Source: JACMLC01 sp963720235
Lineage (GTDB): Bacteria > Acidobacteriota > Blastocatellia > Pyrinomonadales > Pyrinomonadaceae
Assembly: GCA_963720235.1 (NCBI GenBank)
Contig: OY970389.1
Span: forward strand, 1 to 64,000
Reading direction: 5' to 3'
DNA length: 64,000 nt
Shown here: one piece after another, positions 17,030 through 25,646 of the stretch
Position numbering within the stretch: position 1 is the first letter of the stretch
Layout: every line of letters starts with the position of its first letter
The notes under the pieces: generated by a model
The model's input: only the letters and a program-made list of their open reading frames with translations
What the model was told of the DNA's origin: nothing
Database searches by the model: none
Position numbers and translations under genes: made by a program

Positions 17030-18361
17030 ATGGCACAGGATGTCATTTTCGAGCCTTTACAGTTTCGCAACCTCACAGTCAAGAATCGTATCTTCCGCTC
17101 GAACATCTCCGGCAGGTTCGATTACTACAACGGCGTCGGCACGCAGGCGCGCATCAACTGGGAAGAAAAATTTGCGCGCGGCGGAGTCGGCGCAATCATC
17201 TCTTCGCATGTGCCTATCAGCCAGCGCGGGCGCATCCTGCCCAACTACGCTTTTATAGACAACGACGACAAGATTCCTTTCTGGCGCGAAGTGGGCAAGA
17301 AGGTGCATGAGTACGATTGCAAGTACATCATGCAACTCAGTCACGGAGGCCGCCAGCGAGATGTCGGCGGCGTCGAGAACTCTTTCAACAAAGCCTTGAG
17401 CTCGACCGATACGACAGACTCTTTTCATGGCCTCTTGTGTCAGGCGATGACGCGCGACGAAATCAAGATGGTCGTCAATCAATTCGGCGACGCCGCGCGC
17501 CGCGCACGCGATGCAGGCTTGGATGGAGTTGAGCTGCATGCCTGCAACGGCTATCTGATAAATCAATTTTTAAGCTCAGGCATCAACAATCGTAAGGACG
17601 AGTACGGCGGCTCTCTGGAAAATCGCGCGCGATTTCTGCTTGAAATTATGAGCGCGGTGCGCAGTCAGGTCGGCGACGATTTCCACTTTCAGGTCAAGCT
17701 CAGCGCGGTTGACCACAACAACGCGCTCGCCTTCTGGGAGAAGAAGGGCAACACGCTCGATGACACGATTCCGATTGCGAAGATGGTCGAAGCTGCCGGA
17801 GCCGACGCGATACATGTTTCGAGCGGCAGCACTTTCCCGCATCCCTTGAATCCGCCCGGCCCGTTTCCGATTGAGCACGCCGCGCGCACCTACGGCGGAA
17901 TGATTCCGAGCGGGACTTATGGCTTTCGCAACTTCCTGCTCTTTCGCTACAGACCTTTGCGCCCGCTCTTCAACTTTCTCTGGAATCGCACCAAGCCCGA
18001 CACCATCGAAGGCATCAGTGTTGACGACTCGCGAGAGATTAAGAAGCATGTCAAAGTCCCGGTGCTCTGCACCGGCGGCTTCCAGACTGCCTCGTACATA
18101 CGCAAGGTGATTAACGAAGGCTACTGCGACGGCGTTGCTATCGCGCGCCCGCTTGTCGCCAACAACGACCTCGTGCACATCTACGCTTCCGGCAAAGACC
18201 TGCCCGAAAAGCCATGCACCTATTGCAACAAGTGTCTGGTGCACGCGATTGCAGACCCGCTCGGCTGCTACGAATTGTCGCGCTACGACGGCGACTATGA
18301 CCGTATGATTAAGGAGATTATGACTGTCTTTGAAGGCGAGCCTGCCTTTCAAAGTCACTGA
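17030..18361 (+). CDS. Old Yellow Enzyme-type NADH:flavin oxidoreductase with Fe-S motif
   Basis: FMN-dependent ene-reductase of the OYE/2,4-dienoyl-CoA reductase group, 443 residues. TIM-barrel FMN domain with QLSHGGRQ (about 104) and GVELHACNGYLINQFLS (about 169-185); a C-terminal CTYCNKC...GC group (about 396-413, spacing C-x2-C-x2-C-x10-C) predicts a 4Fe-4S cluster, one residue tighter than in classical dienoyl-CoA reductase. The C-terminal FAD/NAD domain of that enzyme is missing, so electrons must come from another protein or NAD(P)H directly. GTAGGAGG lies upstream of the ATG. In this operon it could reduce an enone made by a GMC oxidase. Confidence 0.9.
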   Translation: MAQDVIFEPLQFRNLTVKNRIFRSNISGRFDYYNGVGTQARINWEEKFARGGVGAIISSHVPISQRGRILPNYAFIDNDDKIPFWREVGKKVHEYDCKYIMQLSHGGRQRDVGGVENSFNKALSSTDTTDSFHGLLCQAMTRDEIKMVVNQFGDAARRARDAGLDGVELHACNGYLINQFLSSGINNRKDEYGGSLENRARFLLEIMSAVRSQVGDDFHFQVKLSAVDHNNALAFWEKKGNTLDDTIPIAKMVEAAGADAIHVSSGSTFPHPLNPPGPFPIEHAARTYGGMIPSGTYGFRNFLLFRYRPLRPLFNFLWNRTKPDTIEGISVDDSREIKKHVKVPVLCTGGFQTASYIRKVINEGYCDGVAIARPLVANNDLVHIYASGKDLPEKPCTYCNKCLVHAIADPLGCYELSRYDGDYDRMIKEIMTVFEGEPAFQSH

Positions 18362-18385
18362 TAAAAGTGTAGGAGCTTCTCCTTT

Positions 18386-19846
18386 ATGAAAGAACAAGTC
18401 CCGCTCACACCCGTCGAGATTGCCGAGCGCAGAAGGTTCGGCAAATACGCGCTCATCCTGCTCTTTGTGCTGGCGATGATCGTCACGTATCTCTTCTGGA
18501 AGTTTACGCCGAACGCGCCGGTTGACTACGCAGACATCAACGACCATTTCAAGTACGGCTCAATCGGCAGCGAGCCAGCCAACGGCATCCCCTACTGGAT
18601 TTGGAAAGTGATGCCAGACATGTTCCCCGAAAAACTGCCGAAGCAGGGGAAAGGCTACGCAGGCTTTGGCTTGTTGGAAGAGCCGGGCAGAGATACGCCC
18701 ATCGGCTTTTCAGTCCGCAGAGTAATGATTGACCGCGTCGGGATGAACTGCGCGCTCTGTCACACGGGAACCGTGCGCGACACAGCGCAGAGCCAGCCGC
18801 GAATTATCCTCGGCATGCCTGCCAACAATTTCGACCTGCAAGGCTACGCGCGTTTTCTCTACGGCGCGGCGGCTGACCCGCGCTTCACCGTGAGCAATGT
18901 CATGCAAGCGATAGAGCGGCGCACCAAGCTCAATCCGATTGAAAAGCTCATCTATCAAATTGCCATCCCGCGCACGCGCGAAGCTCTTATCGAACAAGCT
19001 CGCCGCACATCTTTTATGAACTCGCGACCGGACTGGGGGCCGGGCCGCGTGGACACTTTCAATCCGTACAAAGCTCTGCAATTTAATTTTCCGATGGAGA
19101 AGGACAAGACCATCGGCACGGTTGACTTGCCTGTCATCTGGCATCAACGCCCGCGCGAAGGAATGCAACTTCACTGGGACGGCAACAACACTTCTGTCGT
19201 CGAGCGCAACAAGAGCGCAGCCTTAGGCGCGGGCGTGACGCCGACGACGATTGATATTGACCGTATGAAACGCATCGAAGAATGGCTGCTGGATTTTCCT
19301 CCGCCGCGCTATCCGTATCAGATAAATGAAACTCTGGCGGCTAAAGGGCAAACTGTCTGGCAACAGAACTGCGCGAGTTGTCATGCCTTCGACGGCGCGC
19401 AGGTCGGCAAAGTAGAACCGATTGATGCCATCGGCACAGACCGCCACCGGCTCGATTCATACACATACGAACTGCTTGAGAATCAGAACACGCTCTATTC
19501 CGGCTATCCCTGGCGGTTCTCACATTTTCGCAAGACGAACGGCTACGCCAACATGCCGCTCGACGGTGTGTGGCTGCGCGCGCCATTCCTGCATAACGGC
19601 TCTGTGCCGACCTTGCGAGATTTGCTTGAGCCTCCAGAGCAGAGGCCCAAAGAGTTCTATCGCGGCTATGACGTTTTCGATCAAGTGAAACTGGGCTTTG
19701 TCTCGAACGTCGCGGAGGAGAACGGCTACAAGTTTTTCCGGTTCGACACGAGCGTTCCCGGCAACAGCAACGCGGGGCATCTCTACGGCACGAAGCTGAC
19801 GCCTGAGGAGAAAGATGCGCTCGTGGAATATATCAAGAAACTTTAA
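18386..19846 (+). CDS. Membrane-anchored di-haem cytochrome c (copy 1)
   Basis: 486 residues with an N-terminal transmembrane anchor (about 24-45), then a periplasmic domain with two c-haem sites: C122-ALC-H126 and C329-ASC-H333. A LHWDGNN motif (about 262) and FLHNGSVPTL (about 405) are shared with copy 2 and occur in di-haem cytochromes of the peroxidase and rubber-oxygenase-like superfamily; I cannot place it in either. Likely role: electron acceptor or oxygen/peroxide-reactive enzyme for the flavoprotein pathway. A 2-bp gap separates its stop from an inverted repeat. AGGAG lies upstream of the ATG. Confidence 0.88.
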   Translation: MKEQVPLTPVEIAERRRFGKYALILLFVLAMIVTYLFWKFTPNAPVDYADINDHFKYGSIGSEPANGIPYWIWKVMPDMFPEKLPKQGKGYAGFGLLEEPGRDTPIGFSVRRVMIDRVGMNCALCHTGTVRDTAQSQPRIILGMPANNFDLQGYARFLYGAAADPRFTVSNVMQAIERRTKLNPIEKLIYQIAIPRTREALIEQARRTSFMNSRPDWGPGRVDTFNPYKALQFNFPMEKDKTIGTVDLPVIWHQRPREGMQLHWDGNNTSVVERNKSAALGAGVTPTTIDIDRMKRIEEWLLDFPPPRYPYQINETLAAKGQTVWQQNCASCHAFDGAQVGKVEPIDAIGTDRHRLDSYTYELLENQNTLYSGYPWRFSHFRKTNGYANMPLDGVWLRAPFLHNGSVPTLRDLLEPPEQRPKEFYRGYDVFDQVKLGFVSNVAEENGYKFFRFDTSVPGNSNAGHLYGTKLTPEEKDALVEYIKKL

Positions 19847-19848
19847 AT

Positions 19849-19960
19849 GAACCGCAGAGACGCAGAGGAGGTCAAAATGAAAATGCAAAACAAAAGAGCA
19901 TTCTTATTTTTGCTTTTTACCTTTTCCTTTCTCTGCGCCTCTGCGTCTCTGCGGTGAATT
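19849..19960. repeat. Word-repeat inverted repeat (CCGCAGAGACGCAGAG family), cytochrome 1 3' end
   Basis: Arm 1 AACCGCAGAGACGCAGAG (19850-19867) pairs with CTCTGCGTCTCTGCGGT (19939-19955), with a further CTCTGCGC copy. The interior is A-rich then T-rich and partly pairs too. It starts 2 bases after the cytochrome stop. The same words form the element at 47927-48034 and, diverged, 21889-22006. Confidence 0.9.
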
Positions 19961-19990
19961 GCACCGTCGCTTACGAGGAGAAACAAAGAG

Positions 19991-20407
19991 ATGAAGATTG
20001 AGCGTCCGACGAACAAGTATGCCATCTGGTTTGGCCGCGTCGTGTGGCTGGGCATCATCACCAACTTTATGTTCATCCTCCCGACGATGCTTGTGCCGCA
20101 CAGAGTTCTGGCCTTTCTCAACCTGGACCCGACCAACACTCCTATCTGGGTGCGTTGCTCCGTCTTTCTATTGGGCCAACTCACGCTCTTTTATATTCCT
20201 GCGGCGATGAATCCGTATCACTATCGCGCCAATGCTTATCTTGCAATCTTCTCGCGGTTGGCAGGTACGATTTTTTTCTGGGCCGCCTACTTGTGTTTCG
20301 GTTATCCGCGCTCGTACATCATGCCCTTCGGCATTGTTGACCTCGCGTTTGCCATCCCGGAGGCGATTCTTTTGTACCTTGCTTTTAAGACCGAAAAGTG
20401 GGCCTGA
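19991..20407 (+). CDS. Small four-helix membrane protein (partner of cytochrome 1)
   Basis: 138 residues, four hydrophobic segments (about 13-35, 50-70, 83-103, 108-130) and short loops; no domain recognised. ACGAGGAG lies a few bases before the ATG. It follows cytochrome copy 1 and precedes copy 2; the protein at 22036-22470 has the same size, topology and position after copy 2. A role as membrane partner, haem-delivery factor or quinone-side subunit for the cytochrome is plausible from the pairing, not from sequence. Confidence 0.72.
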   Translation: MKIERPTNKYAIWFGRVVWLGIITNFMFILPTMLVPHRVLAFLNLDPTNTPIWVRCSVFLLGQLTLFYIPAAMNPYHYRANAYLAIFSRLAGTIFFWAAYLCFGYPRSYIMPFGIVDLAFAIPEAILLYLAFKTEKWA

Positions 20408-20445
20408 GATTTTAGAAGGCGGAAGGAAGGTAGAGCGAAAAAGTT

Positions 20446-21870
20446 ATGAGAAGAGCGACACGCAGATTTTTGTGGAAGCTGTTGGTGGTCGTCCTTATGC
20501 TCGCAGGCTTCTTAGGTTTCGCGGCGTGGTATCACCTGTTTCGCACGGTGCAGACCTATCAAGCCTCTGCGGAAGATAATTTCAAATACGGCTCGCTCGG
20601 CAACGAACAGACGGACGGCATTCCATACTGGCTCTGGCTTGTCTTGCCGCGCATGTTTCCAGAAAAGTTGCCGGGGCTTGGCGGCTATGCTTCGCTTGGT
20701 CTGGTCTGGGAAGAGGGCAGAGAATTGCCCGTCGGATTTTCCAAAAAGAAAATCGGCTTTGACCGCGTCGCGCTCAACTGCGCCTTCTGTCATACGGCGA
20801 CCTATCGCGCGCAAGCAGGAGACAAGCCGATAATCGTTGCGGCTGGCCCGGCGCATCAGTTCGACCCGCAGAGCTATGTGCGCTTTCTCTATGCCTGCGC
20901 CTCAGACCCGCGCTTTACTGCCGACAACATCATGACGGAAATCGGCTATGTTTATAATCTCTCGCCGGTTGAAAAACTGCTCTATCGCTATGTGCTGATT
21001 CCGCAGACGCAGAAGACTTTGCTCAAACAGAAAGAACAGTTCGCTTGGATGGATTCGCGCCCCAACTGGTTACATGGCCGCATAGACCCTTTCAATCCAA
21101 TCAAGTTCGGCATCCTGAAACAGCCAATGGATAACACCATCGGCAATTCCGATATGGTTCCGCTCTGGAATCAGAAGATACGACAGGGAATGTCTTTGCA
21201 CTGGGACGGTCTTAATACTTCCGGGCATGAAGTGGTTTTGAGTTCGGCCATCGGCGACGGTTCGAGCTACAAATACATCGAGCGTGAAAACCTGCAACGG
21301 ATGGAAGACTGGATAAGAGAATTGCCGCCGCCGAAATATCCATTCGCAATTAATCAGGAACTCGCAGGACGCGGCGGCGAAATCTACAAGCAACAGTGTG
21401 CCTCCTGTCATGCAGTCGGCGGCGAGACGACGGGCAAGGTTGTGCCGGTCGAGACAGTTGGCACAGACCGTCATCGCGTTGATATGTGGACGAAGGCAGC
21501 CGCAGATGCCTATAACAATTACCAGCCGGAATACGCCTGGGGTTTTAAAAGCTTTCAAAAAACGAACGGCTATGTCTCCGTCCCGCTCGATGGATTGTGG
21601 CTGCGCGCGCCTTACTTGCACAACGGCTCTGTGCCGACGCTCTTCGACCTCTTTGAAACGCAGGACAAGCGGCCCACACTCTTCTGGCGCGGCTATGATG
21701 TTTACGATCAAGAGAAGGTCGGTTTCATTACAAGCGGAGACGAGGCTGCAAAGTACGGCTCGCGCTTTGACACGAGCTTGCCGGGAAATTCCAATCAGGG
21801 ACATCTCTGGGGAACAGAACTCTCGGCAGATGAAAAGAAAGCTCTCATTGAATTTCTCAAAACCTTGTAG
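20446..21870 (+). CDS. Membrane-anchored di-haem cytochrome c (copy 2)
   Basis: 474 residues, paralogue of copy 1 along its full length. N-terminal transmembrane anchor (about 8-30), haem sites C112-AFC-H116 and C318-ASC-H322, LHWDGLN (about 251) and YLHNGSVPTL (about 389). The family words DGIPYWLW and LPGNSNQGHL are also shared. Copy 2 differs enough that the duplication is not recent. Expected in the periplasm, tethered to the inner membrane. Followed 18 bases later by an inverted repeat and the second small membrane protein. Confidence 0.88.
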   Translation: MRRATRRFLWKLLVVVLMLAGFLGFAAWYHLFRTVQTYQASAEDNFKYGSLGNEQTDGIPYWLWLVLPRMFPEKLPGLGGYASLGLVWEEGRELPVGFSKKKIGFDRVALNCAFCHTATYRAQAGDKPIIVAAGPAHQFDPQSYVRFLYACASDPRFTADNIMTEIGYVYNLSPVEKLLYRYVLIPQTQKTLLKQKEQFAWMDSRPNWLHGRIDPFNPIKFGILKQPMDNTIGNSDMVPLWNQKIRQGMSLHWDGLNTSGHEVVLSSAIGDGSSYKYIERENLQRMEDWIRELPPPKYPFAINQELAGRGGEIYKQQCASCHAVGGETTGKVVPVETVGTDRHRVDMWTKAAADAYNNYQPEYAWGFKSFQKTNGYVSVPLDGLWLRAPYLHNGSVPTLFDLFETQDKRPTLFWRGYDVYDQEKVGFITSGDEAAKYGSRFDTSLPGNSNQGHLWGTELSADEKKALIEFLKTL

Positions 21871-21888
21871 CTCACAAGCGGTCAAAAT

Positions 21889-22006
21889 AATTAGCCACAG
21901 AGACACAGAGATGAAAAAGGCAGAAGGTAAAAGTGAAGATGCGAGAAATGCTTTTCTTACTTTTGCCTTTTACCTTTTGCCTTCCTCCGTGTCTCTGTGG
22001 CTGATT
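21889..22006. repeat. Word-repeat inverted repeat (GCCACAGAGACACAGAG), cytochrome 2 3' end
   Basis: Arm 1 starts AATTAGCCACAGAGACACAG (21889-21908) and continues through an AAGGCAGAAGGTAAAAG stretch; arm 2 mirrors both blocks and ends GTGTCTCTGTGGCTGATT (22006). Total pairing is about 45 bases with mismatches. The end words differ from those at 19849-19960 by a few substitutions, and the element has the same position between cytochrome and small membrane protein. Confidence 0.9.
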
Positions 22007-22035
22007 TCTGGTCTTTCTCTTAGGAGGATTCGACG

Positions 22036-22470
22036 ATGATTAGCTCTCAACTGCGAACCTTTATCTATGTCCTGCTCGTCTTTCTGGTCATTCTGGACAT
22101 AGTGCTTTCCACCACCTGTCTCTTATTCCCGGACACATGGTTCATGACGTTTCATGGCGTGCCTTATGCCAACCGGGACCCGATGGGATTGCTCAAGCGC
22201 ACGGGCGCGGTCTGGGTGGCCTTCACGCTCTTGCAGGCCATCGCCGTCTTTAAGTGGGAGAAGCAGCCGTGGTGGTTGATTCTGATTGCGGGTGTGCGGC
22301 TGACGGAGTTGTTCTCCGATTGGACATACATGTATGTGGCCCAGAGCATGACGACGATTGGGCGCATCGGATTGTTCATCGCGCCGCCGGGCAATCTGGC
22401 CTTCGGCTGGTTTCTCATCTGGGCCTATAAGAAAATCATGCGCGATAGATACGGCACACAAGCCACTTGA
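22036..22470 (+). CDS. Small four-helix membrane protein (partner of cytochrome 2)
   Basis: 144 residues with four hydrophobic segments (about 8-32, 52-70, 74-92, 110-134). Not recognised. TTAGGAGG is 7-8 bases before the ATG. Its stop codon abuts an AT-rich inverted repeat. It parallels the 138-residue protein at 19991-20407 in size, topology and gene order, although sequence identity looks low by eye. Confidence 0.72.
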   Translation: MISSQLRTFIYVLLVFLVILDIVLSTTCLLFPDTWFMTFHGVPYANRDPMGLLKRTGAVWVAFTLLQAIAVFKWEKQPWWLILIAGVRLTELFSDWTYMYVAQSMTTIGRIGLFIAPPGNLAFGWFLIWAYKKIMRDRYGTQAT

Positions 22471-22548
22471 AATGCAAAATTAAAAATTAAAAATGCAAAA
22501 TGAAATCAGATTCTTAATTTTGCATTTTTAATTTTACATTTTTAATTC
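22470..22548. repeat. AT-rich word-repeat inverted repeat (AAAATTAAAAATGC)
   Basis: Arm 1 (22470-22507) repeats AAATGCAAAATT/AAAAATTAAAA words; arm 2 (22512-22548) is its near reverse complement. It begins at the stop codon of the small membrane protein and ends just before the CTCCGAAGGAGA that serves as SD for the next gene. Confidence 0.85.
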
Positions 22549-22563
22549 CTCCGAAGGAGACAC

Positions 22564-24003
22564 ATGCCGGATATACGTTACGTTTGCCTGTCGGACATGC
22601 ATCTCGGCGCGCAAAACAGTCTGCTCACAAACTTAACTTCGGACAGCATGGACACAGACCCCGTCGTGCCGAGCCCTGTCCTCGTTCATCTGGTCGAATG
22701 CCTGCGCGAGCTTATCTCTCAGAATGAGAACGCAGAGAAACCGACGCTGATTCTCAACGGCGACATACTTGAGTTGGCCCTCACGACGGACAACGAAGCG
22801 GCGATGGCCTTTGAACGCTTCATCGAACTCATCTGGCCTGAGAACGGCGAGCGGTTATTTAAAAACATTCGCTACCTGCCGGGCAATCACGACCATCACC
22901 TGTGGGAGACTGCGCGCGAGACGCAATACGTCAACTACATCACCAAGCAGAAAGACCCCGGCACATGGCTCGACATCCCGTGGCATACGACCAGCATGTT
23001 TGTCCCGCATCCCAACCCGCATGCAGTGTCCTCAGTTTTTCTGACAGGCATCATTCAGCGATACAAGCATTTGGAGCATGAACACGTCGAGACAATCTAT
23101 CCGAACCTCGCGCTCATCACGCCGGATAATCGTCGCAGTATCATCTTCACGCACGGGCATTTCACAGAGTCCATGTACATGTTGATGAGCGACATGCGCG
23201 GGAAGATGTTTCCGCAGAGCAAGCCTCCGCTTTTGACGTGGGATTTCGAGTCTGAGAATTTCGCGTGGATTGATTTCTTCTGGTCCACAATGGGCCGTTC
23301 GGGAAGCGTCGGGCCGGATGTAGAGATTATTTACGACAAGCTACAGGACGAGACGCAACTGAAAAAGCTGATTTCCAATCTGGCGACTGGGTTGGCGACA
23401 AAGCCAAACCGCGCGGGCTGGAAAAACTGGATGGAAGCCAGAATGCTGCGCAAGGTTTTAAATCTGATTCTCTTTGCGGCCTCGCGCGCAGAGCGGCATC
23501 AACCCGAACAGGTGCTCGGCGCGGACACCGAAAAAGGTTTAAGGGCATATGTCGAAGGCCCTGTCTTGAAACAGATTCAGGTCGAAAGAAGCGGCAATGT
23601 CCCTCCGTATCTCTCCTTTGTCTTCGGCCACACGCACAAACCTTTCGAGACGGACATGGACTTTAGCGAATACCATCCGGGCGTCAAGGTCTATAACTCC
23701 GGCGGCTGGGTCGTTGATACAGTCAACCGTCAACCACTGCACGGCGGCGCGGTGATTCTCGCGGACGAGAATCTCAATCTGACTTCGCTACGCATGTATA
23801 ACGAAGCCGAAGACCTCAAAGGCTATCAGGTCAAAGTCTCTGCGGCGACTCATCCGAGGGATGCGCAGAATCTTTTTCATGAGCGCATAGCAGGTCTGGT
23901 TGACCCTTCTAAAGATCCCTGGAAATCATTTTCATCGGCAGTCTATGGAGCAGTCCCGATGCGCGTGGAAAATCTCAAGGCCAAAATCAAACAGTGGCGA
24001 TAA
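22564..24003 (+). CDS. Calcineurin-like metallophosphoesterase (soluble)
   Basis: 479 residues with the complete metallophosphatase set: SDMHLG (D11-x-H13), LNGDILEL (about 75), PGNHDHH (about 104), FTHGHF (about 197) and FGHTHKPF (about 360). No signal peptide or membrane segment is obvious. A GAAGGAG lies 5-6 bases before the ATG. It is the second phosphoesterase of the operon; unlike the first, it has canonical metal ligands and no membrane domain. Followed 24 bases later by GMC copy 2. Substrate unknown. Confidence 0.88.
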   Translation: MPDIRYVCLSDMHLGAQNSLLTNLTSDSMDTDPVVPSPVLVHLVECLRELISQNENAEKPTLILNGDILELALTTDNEAAMAFERFIELIWPENGERLFKNIRYLPGNHDHHLWETARETQYVNYITKQKDPGTWLDIPWHTTSMFVPHPNPHAVSSVFLTGIIQRYKHLEHEHVETIYPNLALITPDNRRSIIFTHGHFTESMYMLMSDMRGKMFPQSKPPLLTWDFESENFAWIDFFWSTMGRSGSVGPDVEIIYDKLQDETQLKKLISNLATGLATKPNRAGWKNWMEARMLRKVLNLILFAASRAERHQPEQVLGADTEKGLRAYVEGPVLKQIQVERSGNVPPYLSFVFGHTHKPFETDMDFSEYHPGVKVYNSGGWVVDTVNRQPLHGGAVILADENLNLTSLRMYNEAEDLKGYQVKVSAATHPRDAQNLFHERIAGLVDPSKDPWKSFSSAVYGAVPMRVENLKAKIKQWR

Positions 24004-24027
24004 GCCGGGAATGTCGAGGTAAAGAAG

Positions 24028-25608
24028 ATGAAAGAAATCTACGATGTGGTGGTCATCGGCTCAGGCTTCGGCGGCGCAATCAACGGCTGTCGTCTCGCGC
24101 TCGCTGGCCGCTCCGTGTGCATCCTCGAAAGAGGCAAACGCTGGGGCCGCAAAGATTTTCCGCGAACGACGGGACAGGTCGCGCGCGCCTTCTGGACTGA
24201 TAGAGACTATGGCCTTCTGGATTATCGCGCCTTCGGCAAGATAGATGTCATACAGGCAAGCGGCGTCGGCGGCGGATCCTTAGTCTATTTCAATGTCCAC
24301 ATCAGAACGCCGAAAGAAATTTTCGAGCAAGCGCGCTGGCCCAAAGGCGTCAAGCGCGATGTGCTCAATCCTTTCTATGACAAAGCCAAAGACATGCTGG
24401 AAGCCAAGCCACTTACGCCTCCGGCTGATTTGGACATGCCCAACCGCACAATGTCTTTTATAGAGGCCGCGAGAGGCGCGGGCAAGCAGGCCGAGCTGGT
24501 TGACATTTGCGTCAACACAGACATGGACAAAGTCAACCGTCAGGGCATACGGCAGGACGCATGCGTCTATTGCGGCAACTGCATGCTCGGTTGCCATGTG
24601 CATGCGAAGAACACTTTAGACCTCAACTATCTGGTGCTCGCGGAGATGAACGGCGCGGCAATTTTTCCGCTTCATCAGGTCGAAAAGATTGAGCCGATAG
24701 AGCCTGTGGAAACAAACGGCTATCGCGTCCACTTCAAACATTTCGATACGGAGAAGCGCGGGCTTTTTGAGATGGGCTCGGTCGTCGGGCGCAAAGTCAT
24801 TATCTCTGCTGGCTCGCTCGGCTCAACCGAAATCCTCTTGCGCAGCCGCGACCTGCATCGCACGTTGACGAAGCTCAGCCCCGCGCTTGGGACAAAGTTT
24901 TCGGGCAACGGCGATTTTCTTCTGGCCGGAACTTTTGAATCCAATCGTGAAGTTGATCCAAGCTCTGGCCCAAGCATCACAGCCGGAGTTGATTATTCTA
25001 ATAGCAAGAACAGAATCTTTATCGAGGACTTAGGATTTCCAGATCCTTTCCTCTGGTACTTGGAGAGCGCGCTGCCTGTGCCTAATCGCTGGCGGAATCT
25101 GCATCTCTTCATCAAGAAATATTTCATGCGCACCATCGGCCTCAGCCATGCTTCGGCCTTCACGGACGGCGCGGACAAACTTTTTCAAGGCGGCGTCACT
25201 CCCAGATTCCTGCCCTACCTCGGCATGGGTACTGACGCCGCAGACGGGCGCATGCAACTCTCCGGCGGCAATATAGACATAGATTGGAGCAGCCGTCGAA
25301 GCAAAGAGATGTTTGACCAGATGGAAGATGCGCTCAAGGAATTGAGCAAAGGCATCGGCGGAAGATATAAGACAAGCCTGCTCTGGCGTTGGCCCTTTAA
25401 GAAACTGCTCACCGCGCACCCACTCGGCGGCTGCGCCATGTCTGACGATAAAGAGCAGGGCGTCGTCAACGAGTTCGGTGAAGTCTGGAACTATCCGAAC
25501 CTCTACGTCTCCGACGGCTCAATCATCCCGACAGCTTTGTCCGTCAATCCATCTGCGACCATCAGCGCGCTGTCCGAGAGGATTGCAGACCACATTACTA
25601 CCTCTTAA
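24028..25608 (+). CDS. GMC-type flavin oxidoreductase, cholesterol-oxidase-like (copy 2)
   Basis: 526 residues. FAD motif VVIGSGFGGAINGCRLALAG (about 6-25), ASGVGGGSLVYFNVHIR (about 76-92), cysteine group CVYCGNCMLGC (about 177-187), AHPLGGCAMS (about 466) and SVNPSATISALSERIADH (about 504-521). Same layout as copy 1, but shorter and clearly diverged. The Cys-x2-Cys-x2-Cys-x3-Cys group is kept in both copies, so it is probably functional. AAAGAAG lies just before the ATG. A partner of the cytochromes or of the OYE-type enzyme is likely; substrate unproven. Confidence 0.88.
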   Translation: MKEIYDVVVIGSGFGGAINGCRLALAGRSVCILERGKRWGRKDFPRTTGQVARAFWTDRDYGLLDYRAFGKIDVIQASGVGGGSLVYFNVHIRTPKEIFEQARWPKGVKRDVLNPFYDKAKDMLEAKPLTPPADLDMPNRTMSFIEAARGAGKQAELVDICVNTDMDKVNRQGIRQDACVYCGNCMLGCHVHAKNTLDLNYLVLAEMNGAAIFPLHQVEKIEPIEPVETNGYRVHFKHFDTEKRGLFEMGSVVGRKVIISAGSLGSTEILLRSRDLHRTLTKLSPALGTKFSGNGDFLLAGTFESNREVDPSSGPSITAGVDYSNSKNRIFIEDLGFPDPFLWYLESALPVPNRWRNLHLFIKKYFMRTIGLSHASAFTDGADKLFQGGVTPRFLPYLGMGTDAADGRMQLSGGNIDIDWSSRRSKEMFDQMEDALKELSKGIGGRYKTSLLWRWPFKKLLTAHPLGGCAMSDDKEQGVVNEFGEVWNYPNLYVSDGSIIPTALSVNPSATISALSERIADHITTS

Positions 25609-25646
25609 GATTGAACCCTGATTTTTTTGAAAGGAGATAGAGCCTT

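Noticed and set aside
17576..18547. 323-codon minus-strand frame opposite the OYE-type gene
   Set aside because: Sense strand codes a clear FMN reductase and the following cytochrome start.
18386..21870. Rubber-oxygenase (RoxA/RoxB) identity for the cytochromes
   Set aside because: Two haem sites and LHWDG-like words fit a broad di-haem superfamily; length is shorter and no diagnostic residue could be confirmed by eye.
19849..22548. Insertion sequences or MITEs as the explanation for the inverted repeats
   Set aside because: No transposase, no target-site duplications seen, words differ between loci and lie 3' of stop codons.
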